From contig PUQB01000099.1 in the NCBI GenBank assembly GCA_003024785.1, positions 1 through 64,000 on the forward strand: DNA of 64,000 nt, given 5' to 3'. A program made the position numbers and the translations under genes. Positions 1-12,112 of this stretch are shown here, in pieces. Numbering within the stretch: the first letter of the stretch is position 1; each line of letters opens with the position of its first letter. The notes beneath the pieces are model-generated. The model had not been told where the DNA came from and did not search any database. It worked only from the letters and a program-made list of their open reading frames with translations. The stretch comes from Selaginella tamariscina. Lineage: Eukaryota; Streptophyta; Lycopodiopsida; Selaginellales; Selaginellaceae.

Positions 1-699
1 TCGAAGTAGACATCCAGTTGGATCCCCTCCATAGATGGGCTTTCGTTGAGTTGAAGAAGAACTCCACGGTCAACATCATTAGTGAACACGTGAACGTCAT
101 TATCCACAAGTCGACAAAACCACCCGAAATTAATGTTGTAACTGGCGACCTCTGGATCCGAGAACGTGACATTGGATGGAACAAGGCATATGTGTCGAGC
201 ATCGTTCAATCTGGGTTCACAGCATGCTTTCGGATGCTTGACTAGCACACCCACTTTCCATTGTTTTGCTTGTCCATGCGATGTGACAGAGGTTAGTTTG
301 ACAGCAACCATGGTTGTTCCAATGCGCTTCCCGTTTAGTTTGAAATATGGCCAAGTTGATTCCAGAATCCCCCTGCCCATCTCTTCTCCTGCTCTCGTCT
401 TTAATGTCACCTCAATTCCACATCTGAATACAAAAATGATTAGTTCAAGCACATATCCGAGTATAACAGATTTTATTTTAATTCTTACCCAGAATTTGAC
501 GACGACTCCATACTAATGACTCGATCTCCTTGTTTAATTAAATCGTCCTTCTGCAAAATAATACACTATGAATACAAATCATATAAAAACGCACACACAC
601 TTGTATAAACCCGAATATACAAAAATAATACACAGAGAGAAGTGACGGAATTAACTGTCCAAAGCTCACCTTTGTGCTAGTGCAAAAGAAAGATAACAT
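1..699 (-). CDS. Unrecognised gene, 5' part (three exons)
   Basis: Read on the minus strand, three exons join in one frame: 699-670 (ATG at 699, donor AAG|GTGAGC), 550-489 (acceptor TTTTGCAG, donor GG|GTAAG) and 423-1 (acceptor TTTTTGTATTCAG), the last running off the window. Exon 3 is open over about 140 codons. The peptide starts MLSFFCTSTKK, then contains ISMESSSNSGCGIEVTLKTR and later VASYNINFGWFCRLVDN and GVLLQLNESP. I recognise no family. Splice sites and the long open exon support a real gene; the short first exon and choice of ATG are weaker. Plus-strand ORFs over the same bases are shadows. Confidence 0.42.
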
Positions 700-849
700 T
701 TCGTTTTAGAACCACCACAAATGTGAGCTCTGGACAGTTTTACATAGTTTCCTAGCTTTTACTCGAAATATTATGATAAGATGATAAAAGTAAATAAAAT
801 GAGATATGCAACTTATATATACTAATACACATATATATTCACATGGAAG

Positions 850-1780
850 GTTAAATCTCGCCACCCCTTCAATGCCTCCTGAAAGAGTGGGCGGGATTAA
901 TCTCGCCACCTTTCTGGAGGCCTTGAACGGGAGTGCGGAATTAATCTTGCCACCCTTCTCGGTCTCAGAGAGAACTGGGCAGGATTTATTTGGCACACCC
1001 CTTCAGTGACTCCAGAAAGGAGGCGGGATTAATCTCGCCCACCATGTAAGGGATGGTTAAATGAATTTCGCCACCCTTCCCAGTCTCTCCATTGGTATGT
1101 TGTAAACCTTCTACGTCTCAGACAGAAACGTTTGGGATTGGTCCGACTCACCAATGGAGAAAAAAGGAAGGGTGGCGGGATTCATTCCTCCAACAGGCAT
1201 TGAAGGCTCGGCGGGATTAATCCCGCCGCCCAGGGCCTTCACTCGGTCCCTATGCGGCGGGATTAATCCCGCCGGACGCCAATTCCCTGCGCAAATCGGG
1301 CGGGATTAATCCCGCCGCCTAGGCCCTTCAGGCAGGCCTTTGGCGGCGGGATAAATCCCGCCATTCCGCACAGGGCATGCGTACGGCGGGATTAATCCCG
1401 TCGGACGCCAATGCCCTGTGCGAATCCGCGGGATTAATCCCCCGCCTAGGCCCTTCAGACAGGCCAATGGCGGCGGATAAATCCCCGATTCTGCACAGGG
1501 CATGCTGTACGCGGCGAGATTAATCCCGCCGCTCATGAGGCTAACCGAATACCTGCCTGAAATGGCGGCGGGATTAATCCTGCCGCTCATGAGGCTAACC
1601 GAATAGCCTGCCTGAAGGGCGGCGGATTAATCCCGCTGCTGAGGGTCTAACCATATAGCGGCGGGATTAATCCCGCTGCTACACATGTCTCACCATATAG
1701 CGGCGGGATTAATCCCCGCCGCTATACACGTCTCACCATATAGCGGCAGGATTAATCCCGCCACTACACACACATATATA
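850..1780. repeat. Palindrome array 1 (GGCGGGATTAATCCCGCC)
   Basis: About 18 copies of an 18-base perfect palindrome, GGCGGGATTAATCCCGCC, lie at roughly 40-60 base spacing. Copies near 850-1200 are diverged (GGCGGGATTAATCTCGCC, GCGGAATTAATCTTGCC); those from 1205 are close to consensus. Spacers are partly repeated too, for example AGGCCCTTCAGGCAGGC and GACGCCAATGCCCTG. Copies differ mainly in the length of the GGG and CCC runs. It continues directly into the microsatellite block at 1780. Confidence 0.9.
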
Positions 1781-2700
1781 TATGTGTGTATATGTGTGTG
1801 TAGGAGAGTGCGTGTGTGTGCCAAGATAGACAAATCAGATAAAATTATATTGATACACACACACATATGTATATGTATATGTATATCGTATGTGTGCTAA
1901 ATAAATTAAATTATACAGATACATACACACACACACATATATATATATGTATATGTATATTTATGTATATGTATATGTATATACAGGAGTGTGCGTGTGT
2001 GTGCGAGAGATAGATAAATAAATAAAATTATACAGATACTGGTACACATAATATATGTATGTATATATGTACATAGCTATATATATATATGTGTGTGTGT
2101 ATAGTATATCGTGTGTATGCGTGTGTGAAACAAATAAAATCATCAGATAACAAACACACACACACACACATATATATATACAGGAGTGTGCGTGTGTGCG
2201 AGAGATATAATTAACAAATCAATAAAATTATACAGATACACACACACACATATATATATGTGTGTGTACATATATACATATATATATATATATATAGGAG
2301 TGTGCGTGTGTGTGCGAGAAATAGATAAAAATAGAATTATACAGATACTAGTACACATAATATATGTATGTATATTATATGTATAGGTATATATATATGT
2401 GTGTGTGTGTGTATATGTATATCGTGAGTATGTGGTGTGTGAACGAAACAATAAAATCATACAGATAAACAGGAGTGTGCGTGCGTGTGCAAGAGATAAA
2501 ATTAATAAATTAATAAAATCATACAGATACACAAACACACACACCACACACATATATATGTGTGTGTGTGTGTGGTGTGTATACGAGTGTGTGTGTGTGT
2601 GCGAGAGATAGAGATCTAAATTATTATTAAGATACACACACATAAAATATATATGTGAATATAAATAAATAAATAAACTCAGGAGTGCACAGTGTGTGAG
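1780..2700. repeat. TG/TA microsatellite block with higher-order unit
   Basis: Seven or so copies of a unit containing AGGAGTGTGCGTGTGTGTGC, then GAGAGATAGATAAATAAATA and AAATTATACAGATACA, are separated by runs of CA, TA and GTATAT. Units begin near 1800, 1985, 2180, 2295, 2468, 2580 and 2680. The reverse complement of the same unit fills 62150-63120. No coding content; the cysteine/valine- or threonine/histidine-rich translations are artefacts of TG and CA repeats. Confidence 0.85.
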
Positions 2701-3090
2701 AGAGAGAGAGATCTCACCTGTGTGTTAGAGAGAGAAGGAGATTTCATAGCCGCCGCCTCCACCGCCTTACTTCTTGAAACCCTAGGAATATACCTAAACC
2801 CTAAAAGGAATAGAATATATATTAACCCTAATCGAATATTCCTTCTAAGAATATACTTAAACCCTAAAAAAAATAAACTATATTTCGCCCTAAACGAATA
2901 TTCTTTCATTATATATTATCAGCGTGTGTGTGCATGAGTGTATCACATACACCCCAAGAATAAAAATCATGCAAGGGTTTAACATGTGTGTATCCATGAG
3001 AGTGTTAAAGTTTCACGTGCAGCAATACATATACACACACAGTATTATACACATAGACGTACATACATATTAGTACATATTAATATTAAA
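2700..3090. other. GA run and telomere-like motifs, no gene seen
   Basis: A GAGAGAGAGA run is followed by a short GC-rich stretch (GCCGCCGCCTCCACCGCC) and four AAACCCTA-type motifs near 2778, 2796, 2825 and 2861 within AT-rich sequence. The inverted counterpart of the start of this stretch seems to lie at 62110-62170. I see no supported coding exon. Confidence 0.5.
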
Positions 3091-3680
3091 AAGACAGAGT
3101 ACATGATCATGCATGGTGTATATGTATGAGAGAAGAGTGACAATACATATTATAGATCATGCATAGTGTGTATGTTTGAGAAAAGAGAGACAGTACATAT
3201 TAATATGGATCATGTATGGTGTGTATGTATAAGAGAAGAGAAAGAGTGTTAACAAATTAAATTCATACACATTGCATATATTAGTACACACATATACATA
3301 CACACGTGTATACACACAGACATACATACATATTACATGGGGGGTTTAAGGTTTAGGGTTTAGGGTTAGGATGGATCATGCATGGTGTTTATGTGAGAGG
3401 AGTGAGTGTTATACACAGATATATATTATACATATTATATAATATTATAACATCAGTACATATTATGGATCATGCATGGTGTGTATGTATGAAAGAAGAG
3501 ACAGGCTACATATATGGATCATGATCATGCATGGTGTGTATGTATGAGAGAAGGGATTATGCATGGTGACACTGTGTATGTATGAGAGAAGAGATAGAGT
3601 GTTAACAAATGAAATTGTACACATTGCATACACACAGACTGAGTACATATAGATCATACATGCGTTGAACATGATGTTTT
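3090..3680. repeat. Minisatellite with GATCATGCATGG core
   Basis: Seven or eight imperfect copies of a ~50-base unit, GATCATGCATGGTGTGTATG followed by TATGAGAGAAGAGA and CAGTACATATTA, occur near 3106, 3153, 3209, 3374, 3467, 3518 and 3555. An interstitial telomere-like tract (GGTTTAGGGTTTAGGGTTAGG) sits at about 3350-3370. Confidence 0.75.
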
Positions 3681-3827
3681 TCAATAAAGAAGCAACGTAT
3701 AATTTCTCAAGTTTGGTTTAAGGCAATGTGCATGTGTGTGCATATGTGTCTTTGTAAGTGCTTTTAATGCGTGTGCACGCGTATATATAAATTTATGATT
3801 GTGTTTATATATGTGTGCAAAACAAAC

Positions 3828-4572
3828 ATCGAATAATTAAGAAAATAATATTAATAAACACACTATGAACATATTTTAAATTACACATAATAATATATGA
3901 TTTTATCTAATATATAGCCATATATAGTTTTAATAATATATATTAATTTAATATTGATAATAAGGTTTAACACTAGAATATTCTTGAAATAATAAGAATT
4001 TAATTGAGAAAATCCCATTAATATATACAAATGTAGATCAAGTACTAAAATAATTAACTAAATTATTTATGATAAATCATGTTTAATATTGGAATATTCT
4101 TGGAATAATAAGAAATTAATAAAGAATATCCCATTAATATAAAGAAGATTAATTACTCAAGTAATTAAGAAAATGATATTAATATACACACTATGAACAT
4201 ATTTTAAATTATACATAATAATACATCATTTTATCTAATATATAGTCATATATAGTTTTAATAATATATATTAATTTAATATTGATAATAAGGTTTAACA
4301 TAGGAATATTCTTGAAATAAGAACAAATTAATTGAGAAAATCCCATTAATATATACAAATGTACAATAATTACTGAAATATTTAAGAATAAGACTAATTT
4401 AATTATGATAATCAGGTTTAATATTGGAATATTCTTTGAATATTAAGAAAATAATAAAGAATATCCCATTAATAGTAGGAAATGTAAATTAATTACTCGA
4501 GTAATTAAGAAAATAATAATAATAAACAGACTATGAATATATTTTAAATGATACATAATAATATATCAAATT
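3828..4572. repeat. Tandem repeat, ~330-base unit, about 2.2 copies
   Basis: The string CTATGAACATATTTTAAATT recurs at about 3863, 4190 and (one change) 4529, giving a 327-339 base period. Within each unit two similar half-units (AATATTCTTGAAATAATAAG and ATCCCATTAATAT) recur, suggesting older internal duplication. No coding capacity. Confidence 0.8.
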
Positions 4573-4579
4573 ATTTATT

Positions 4580-4585
4580 GTATTA

Positions 4586-4655
<70 letters not shown>

Positions 4656-4675
4656 TATATATATATAATATAAAC
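4580..4675. repeat. (TA)n microsatellite
   Basis: Nearly uninterrupted TA dinucleotides over about 90 bases. The following stretch to 5235 is AT-rich with no supported gene; a T-rich tract then ACATTAAATTGGGTGCGC near 5020 could be a leader exon of the transposase-like gene but cannot be shown. Confidence 0.85.
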
Positions 4676-5235
4676 TTAATAATATATACTTGAATATTAA
4701 GAATGTAAATAATTACAAAAATTTCGTAATATTAAACAGCTTGAATCACTTGAATGACATTAAATGCAATTTTAAAACACTCATTGGAATTGAAGAGTAT
4801 ATATGTCAGACTGTCGGTTATTTGTTTCAACTCATCTTAAATTTTCTTTTTTATTATTTCAAAAGTTTTGAATTTTTAACATAAGTATTGTCGGTCTGAC
4901 ATGTAAATTTGAAAATGCATTTAATTCAGATCTGGTTCTTTCTCCGGCAAGGGTTTCTTCATTTCTTTATTTTTACTCTTCAGATTTTCTTTTTCTTCTT
5001 AGTGATCAGCTCAGGAGCGACATTAAATTGGGTGCGCTATTGTTTATAAGAAAGCACGGCGCCTTCATGCTGTTTACAAGTAAGTATTATAACAAATTTA
5101 ATATATTTATAAAGATTCACTCTCTTACATTCTCTCTTAAATTTTAGAATTTAGGATTTAGGAATGCATTAGGATTACAATATATTCTGTTAGGGATTTA
5201 TCCCGTTTAAATATATTTTTAACTTAATATTCTCG

Positions 5236-6080
5236 GTTAGCCGGGCGGTGGGATTAATCCGGCCATTTTTTTCGCCTCTTTGAAGAGGTGGCGGGATTAA
5301 TCCCGCCACCATCTCTTTAATAGTTATACAGAATTAGTCCGGGCAATGCTTCTCCGCCTTTAAAAAGAGCGGGATTAATCCCGCCGATAACTCTCTAACT
5401 GATAAAGAGTTACTTGAATTTATTAAAAGAGTTATCTACGGGATTAATCTCGCCAACCATTTTAGGAGGCAGAGAAGGGGTGGCGGATTAATCTGCCACC
5501 ACTTCCTGTTTTAAATATTTTGGGCAGGATTCATCCCGAATCTCTTTGAAATCATAGTTTCGGAGAGAGTTGTGGCGGGATTAATCCCGCCACTTATTCC
5601 CCGTCGTCAGAGTTGTGGGCGGGATTAATCCCGCCTATTCTCCTTCGTCAGTGTTGTGGGCGGGATTAATCCCTCCCGCGAGGAGATCGGCGGGATTAAT
5701 CCCGCCGTATTCCTCGTCGGAGGGAGTCCCGGCGGGATTAATCCCGCCGTACTTCCTCGTCGGAGAGTGCGGCGGGATTAATCCCGCCGGACTCCCCGCA
5801 GGAAGAGGGCGGCGGGATTAATCCCGCCGTCTTCCCGCGGAGGGATCGCGCGGGATTAATCCCGCCGACTCTCTCCGATGGGTAGAGTCGCGGCGGGATT
5901 AATCCGCCGACCTCTCCGATGGGTAGAGTCGCGGCGATTAATCCCGCCGACTCCTCCGAGGGGTAGAGTCGCGGCGGGATTAATCCCGCCGACTCACTCC
6001 GAAGGGTAGAGTCGCGGCGGGATTAATCCCGCCATCGTTCCTCGTCGGATGGAGTCGTGGCGGGATTAATCCCGCCCATC
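5236..6080. repeat. Palindrome array 2 (GGCGGGATTAATCCCGCC)
   Basis: About 19 copies of the same palindrome as array 1. From 5860 to 6020 the period is ~40 bases with the conserved spacer CTCTCCGATGGGTAGAGTCG. It stops ~140 bases before the transposase-like gene. Frame-by-frame translation gives GGINPA or AGLIPP repeats; these are not proteins. Confidence 0.9.
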
Positions 6081-6224
6081 AGTTGTATTAATAAAGCATG
6101 AGATATTATCTTTATACATAATTATGTATTATTGCACATGCATATTATTAAGCAACCGCAGTTATGATTTCTTAGAAATATTGCATAAACAGATATCATA
6201 AATAACACAATTATTTATGTGCAG

Positions 6225-9200
6225 GACAATATGTATAATACTGGAGATAAAGTATGTCTTCTTCGGAACAACGAGATAGTTGGCACTGGAACTGTGGAAG
6301 TTCGAGATGATAATGCATCATGTCACAATATTGCCCAAGGATCTTGTGTGTACGTATGGGTGAACACCATTTCAAGCATGTTGAGGTTCCGGGAATGGAA
6401 TTTGAGGAGGGTTCTCCTGTATTGTGGAATTTGGATGAAGTCAAGGCTGACACAGAATATGCAGAGTCACAAACAAACAGTAGCACGAGTTTTCCAGATG
6501 ATGGCTTGCCTGCTGTGATGGATGAGGTGATTCTCTTTCTTCATGAGATTGAGGTTGGGAGAGGCATCATCACAGCTATAAATCCAATGGAAGCAGTGTC
6601 AGAAGAGAAACTAGGGTCCGACTTCGTGGGTGTAGTTGTGACAGAGGTTTCACCTAATGGCACATTGCATCCTGGATCCCTCGTGAGGTGGCGAACATCT
6701 GAATTAAGACGGCAAGATGGTTCAACATATTCTGGGTTGGATTTCAATAATAACAACCCGGAAGAACAACTCATATTTGAAGAGGTTCCTTGCATTGGTC
6801 CTATTGTAAGAAAAAGGCGATTCATGGGTTGCAGATCTTCCCCTGCAAGTTTCAGCAAGAGGGTGAAGATGGATCCTACATCTTCCGAAAGTGTTACGAG
6901 CATTTCCACGATTGACTGCTGCAAGAAGAAGTGTTGTCAGATGGCAGACCGGAATGAAATTACCCAATGTAGACATGTCTTTCGTACGCTCACCCAAAAG
7001 CAAAGGCATGAGTTTGTATATGCTGCACTAACTGGGTGTATTGATGGAATGGCCTCGGACACAGGTTATCAGAGTACATCCATGGTATTTAATAAGGTGG
7101 CCATCTGCTTCAAAGCTTGGTACAGTATATACGGGATCCCAAAGACCACGTTCTACCGTCGGAGGGATGAGTGGCTAGATGGAGCGCGAACCTCAGTACA
7201 TGGGAACACTCGCTTGGTCAAAACCCGCTCTCACATTATGGCAGCCATAGAGATACTCAAGGCTTTTGTGGAAGCAAATGCAGACAGGATGCCTCACAAA
7301 TGCCGAACCACAAATGCAGGGGTCAGGGAAAATCTCAAGGTTTTGCCTTGATCTACACTGTTGAAATGTGAACAAGTGCCTTGTTGATGGGGCTGCAAGC
7401 AATCTGCACTGGTACCTTCAACAACATATGGAATACTCATTTTAAGGATGTGGAGATTGCAAAACACTCTAGCTTTTCCAAGTGTGACACTTGTACATCA
7501 TTGAAGGCTGCAGAGGCTTGTGCAAAAACCTTGGTGGAGATCACTGCCATTCAAAAGAAGATGGAGGCCCACATGATTGCACAACAAACTTGCCGGTCTC
7601 AGTACTATGCACACCGCATGCTTTCTGTGTCACGCCCATCAGAGTACCTGTGCTTGATCCATGACAAGATGGATCATTCAAAGACCAGCATTCCAAAGCT
7701 CTTTGCAACACCAAAGTGCCTTGGAAATGTCATGAAACTTCCGATTTCATTGACAGGTGTGCTAACACATGGACACGGTTGTGAGTCATATGGACACTTT
7801 TCACTTCCACATTGGTCTAGCGACTCCAATTTCACTATTGGGTCGTTGGCCATGTGTTTCAGAAACCTTGAAGCCCACTCACAGACAAGTCCTATCAGTG
7901 ATCTCAAAGTGAAGAAACAACACCTTCAACCTTTACATAATGCTCTCATGAACACGTCTGCACTTGAGGCTACTTGGGAATATGAGAGGCATTGTCAGCA
8001 ACCACACAAAAAACAGATGGCCCTGTTGAGAGTTCAGGTTCAGTGGAGGGATCTAGCTCAAATAGTGTACATGTGTCCTCAACATCAAATAAGCTTCCTC
8101 GTCATTTGCTTTTACAGATGGATAATTGTGCAGGCGAGAACAAAAATAGGTAAATCATTTTACTTAAGGGTTTCTCAAGCTCATACTTACTTTTATTTTC
8201 TAGATATGTGCTAGCATACTTGTCAATGCTTGTTGCCAAAGGTGTGTTTGAAACAATCACGCTCAGTTTTCTTATGGTTGGTCACACTCATGAAGATATT
8301 GATGCGTTCTTCAGCAAGGTCTCCAACTCTACAAAAAAGGACAAGTGCACTTACCTTGCATATGATGAATCTTTTTGAAAATTGCATCTCCAAAAAAAGT
8401 TGTGCTTTGCTTGTGACTGAGGTGCCAGACTTCAAAAAATTTCTCAAGGAGTATATAAAAGAGGGAGTGATTCTTTAGTTGGTCACCTTGTGCCGCTACA
8501 ATTCTTTTTCTCCATACGAGATGGTATACCTATTATGCAGTACAAGTTACGGCCATCAGAGCAGGAGTGGTTACCGAAAGAGGGGTTAATGCTCTTCAAA
8601 AGTGGAGAGAATGGAAAGCCACTTCTCCCAGAAGGACAACCAGACCCTATTCCATTGAGTGCCCAGCTCAAGGAACAAGAGGTTATTATTGATGGCATCA
8701 AAAAATATGTGGCATGGGTTCAAAAATCGATGCCAAAGAATTCTGATAAGGCAACTGGTTACTCAGAACTATATAAGCATGTGGTCGACTATTGGGAGAC
8801 TGTTGTTCGAGAGTTGGAAGGGCCTACTGTCACAAGTACAGAATTGCAACACCCTTTTTGGCCTAAAACAAGGTGGCGAGAGGAGATTGAAATGACATCA
8901 CTGAGCACAGACGACATAGAAGCCAGTAGTGATGTGGAAGTGCAAACCCCACACTTTGTTGGACAAAGGAACCAAAAACCTAAAGCATACTTTGATTGCT
9001 GCCAGGATCTTCAAAAACTAATGATGGTTCTCATTACTCCAGATGCCTATTTGGATGGGTCAAATTATCGACACACCTGAAGTAATCACAAAAAATAGTA
9101 TTGTTAAGGTTGCATGGTTCAAACCACAAAAAAGGCGACACGAGAAGGAGAGCGAAAGATATAATGGATGCCTAGAGAAAACATGGTCTCCCAATCAAAA

Positions 9201-9315
9201 AGACCCAGCATGTTTTATAAATGTTAAATCCATTCGATATGGGTGGATGTCAAGAAGCGTTGATAAAGTCACGATTAACAAAACTGCAAGGGAATGTATG
9301 TTTTCTGAAGCTTAA
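6225..9315 (+). pseudogene. Transposase-like gene (DUF7869-like, RNase H fold), decayed
   Basis: A long but frame-broken coding region. The exon probably begins after the acceptor TTATGTGCAG (6224). The N-terminal part (GDKVCLLRNNEIVGTGTVEV) resembles the conserved domain of plant En/Spm-associated Tnp1 proteins. The middle holds a cysteine segment (FSKCDTCTSLKAA) and DKMDHSKTSIP; then MDNCAGENKNR, a 54-base GT-AG intron (8150-8203), and FLMVGHTHEDIDAFFSKVS. The spaced acidic residues in DNCAGEN and HTHEDID are what I recall of DUF7869-type transposon proteins; that name is from memory and unproven. Frame breaks occur near 6355, 7350, 7905, 8330 and 9060. C-terminal codons end at 9315 (MFSEA stop). 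Truncated copies of the last ~570 bases lie at 25850 and 61472-62045. Confidence 0.6.
8150..8203 (+). other. 54-base intron in the transposase-like gene
   Basis: Donor AG|GTAAAT and acceptor TTTTATTTTCTAG join GENKNR to YVLAYLSMLVAK in frame, with the arginine codon split across the junction. A retained spliceable intron argues that the copy came from DNA transposition, not from retrocopying. Confidence 0.7.
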
Positions 9316-9800
9316 AGCAATTACAAAATTATAAAATATCATATATTTAATATTCATAATTATTATAAACTCTTTAATAATAGTACCAAATTGTTTACTT
9401 AACTATATAAATTTAAAAAATGATATGGAAGATTGACTATATTATTATAGGATTTTATATTATATATATATTATTACTACTACAAATTTTTAATTAATAA
9501 TGTTATATTTAAATATTAATATTTTAATAACAACATCAATATTTATATAATGTACCTCTTATGCTCTTCCTTAATTGTTATATTAGGCAATATATTATAT
9601 AATTTAATACTTCTACTTTTATAATGTTATTAATTTTTGTTCAATGAATGCTATAATTTATTAAAGTTCTAAAGAATATTCTGTTTTCAAACATATATTC
9701 TAAAGAATATTCCTTTAATATTAGAAAATGCTAATTAAATAGCTAAAATTGCTAATTATTAGGAAATGGGACTATAGCCATGCCCATTTTAGTTAAACTT
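9316..9800. mobile_element. AT-rich tail of the transposase unit, copy A (first half)
   Basis: AT-rich, non-coding sequence that recurs after the transposase 3' end at 26431-26955 and, inverted, at 61040-61472. Shared landmarks are TAGTACCAAATTGTTT, ATAATGTACCTCT, TTCTAAAGAATATT and GCCCATTTTAGTTA. Similarity to the other two copies stops at about 9800 and resumes at 21616. Confidence 0.75.
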
Positions 9801-11890
9801 GCTTTTTGTTACAATCTCCTTATAATAAATTTTAACGAAGTTTACATTATCAAGATTTCAACTTGACTACAAGTTCATCAATAGTTTGCAGCCTTCTTAA
9901 CAACCTTTAGAATTAACATTGAATGCTAACTTTGTTTCCTAACCCATCTGCAAAACAAATTGTTATTTTTAGAAATGTTGTAATTCTTTCAAGCACTCAA
10001 ATGTTAAAGAAGTTTCTTCAATCACATAACACAATCACCCAACATAAATTTAGCCTTTGCTAAAGCTTGTACATTCTTGATAGTGAAATTGAAACCTTCA
10101 TTTTCAAAATTAATAAAAGCTTGTTGTATGCTACATTAATCTCATTTCAACCTTGGCCTAAAAAAAACACAATTAAAAATAAAAACATAACATTCAAGAA
10201 CATAAAAAAAACAACCTAAAACAATAGTTCAGCCAAAACCCATTTGATGAATGGATACCATGATTCATGTCCTCTTCTTCGATTAGCCTCTCTCCTTGGT
10301 CTTATCGTCATAACGTCTCTCCAAAACATCAACCTTGTACATGCAAAATGTATAGATCCCATACATATGACCTTTCATGTGACTACCACAAATCTAGAAT
10401 TGTTATTTCTTAAATAAAAAGCATGTTAGAAAAGATATATAAAAAAGAAGAAGAAACTCCAAAGAAGTCTTGTTATCTACCTTCAAAAGAATGCAACAGC
10501 CATTGTAATGCTTTGATTTGTTATTTGACTGTGCCTCTTAATACATTCCCATCAAGTCTTTTTTTGTTGTTCCCATCCAAACTCAAAAACATTTTCTTGA
10601 ATAGAAACAACCATTAAATAATTTTGATGCTATCCTCAAACTCCTTATTGACTTCAACTCAATATTTGCCCCAACCATGTATCTACTTTTCGTTGAGTAT
10701 GTATTCTCATCCAAGCTCATTCTTTTAAGAAATCACCAATTCCCCTTGTTCTCCACATATCTCATAGTCCTAAGGTTCTCATCATGCTTGTTAATCTTCT
10801 CGACCACCTTATGCACTTTCATTTGACACAAAGGGATCTTTGGTAGTGGCAAATTCATTTTACTTGCATATCATTAAACATGTAACACAACAATCCCTTT
10901 GAAACATTCCAAAAATCTCAATTTCATCACCAAGACTATCTTGTTGCACTTGCCTTCCTTCCTTAACATCAAGATGCTTTTTAGACACACTTGGATCTCC
11001 ATCACCCTTATAGGGTGTTCTTGGAATTCTATATGCAAATTGTGGGATCATGTTGTTATTGTGAGTTTCTAGATGAGATTTTGGCATATCAATAGTGTCT
11101 TCCATCTCCTAGTCACTAGAAATCACAAAGAAATTCTACAAAAAACAAAAAACAAATAATGAAAGAAAGATGATTTAACTTCAAATTGAATCGCAATAAG
11201 ATTGCCTTTAGAAGAACAAAATCTACTTCTTATCTTTGATCTAGTGGAAATGGCATGTCAAGATTCATGAGGAAACATTAAATAAGAAGACAATGCAATA
11301 AACAAATAATAAAGCTAGAAGTAACTATGGAAGACAAAGGAACTTAAAGAAGTAATGATTTTGGGAGAACCATTTAAACTTACAACAAATAAAAATGTCA
11401 ATATTATTGTAGTCTAAAATAGGATTTAAATTTATTTAATAGGAATTATTTTTTAAAAGACTTTCACTCCAAAAAAAAAACTTTAAGAAACTACTCCATT
11501 TTCCTTCATGCACCTCTCCTTTGTTGCCAGTAACCACAACATATACTTGGAATCAGAATATTCTATATATTCCTTTACCAACACGGCCCCATGTATAAGA
11601 AAAAAAGAAAATTCACATTTATCTTAATTCTCAAGGGTTTTTTGTTTACATTTATTTAACTTTTTCCTTTTAATTGTCATATAATTGACATACCCTAATG
11701 CATTAACCCTAAAGAGTCTTACATTTTAATTTTTTAATTTTTAATAAGGATTTGAGGGTTTTTATAAAATTGGGCGAGGGCCTGCAAACTAGCTAATTAA
11801 GTATTACCTCCTTAATGGCATTTTTAAATTGTATGAACTTAAGCTCTTAAAATCTTCTCAACAAGCTTTACAACTTTTCTAAAAGACTCC
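9800..11890. other. Insert: AT-rich with decayed minus-strand coding
   Basis: This begins the ~11.8-kb insert in copy A. Several short minus-strand frames (about 10220-10330, 10620-10860 and 10860-11105, the last reading PQFAYRIPRTPYKGDG) look like one protein broken by stops and shifts; I do not recognise it. Otherwise no gene, RNA or strong repeat is seen. Confidence 0.35.
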
Positions 11891-11892
11891 CC

Positions 11893-12112
11893 ATTGAAAT
11901 CTCACTTTCATGTGCCCCTATTCAATAGTAATATTCTAGAATATTTATATATACTTAATATTCTCTATACAATGTCCACAGCTAAATCTGCTTATCTACC
12001 ACACTTAACTTAAAAAGAATATAAAATAAAAAAGCAAAAATGAAAAACTGAAGTTATTCCAAATATTTTATAAAACAAAAGAAATAGTAAAATGGCAAGA
12101 AAATCTCATCTA
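11893..12112 (+). repeat. Direct repeat X, left copy
   Basis: ATATTCTAGAATATTT, TATTCTCTATAC and CCAAATATTTTATAAAACAA occur in the same order here and at 20163-20335, immediately outside the copia 3' LTR. The two copies bracket the retrotransposon nest but lie outside its LTRs, so a local duplication before insertion is the simplest reading. The stretch between here and 12750 has no gene I can support. Confidence 0.6.

Noticed and set aside
1961-2643. Long Thr/His/Ile/Tyr- or Cys/Val-rich reading frames, also at 62236-62901
   Set aside because: Translations of CA/TA and TG repeats without stops; no start context, splice or motif.
3340-3372. A chromosome end, from TTTAGGG-like repeats
   Set aside because: Only two or three imperfect units within repeats, with unique sequence on both sides; interstitial motif.
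5615-5821. Protein-coding frames of GGINPA/AGLIPP repeats
   Set aside because: They are simply the palindrome GGCGGGATTAATCCCGCC translated in different frames on both strands.
1205-6080. CRISPR-like arrays (regular palindromic repeats with spacers)
   Set aside because: Spacers are themselves repeated, lengths vary, repeats are degenerate, no cas genes are present and the genome is eukaryotic.
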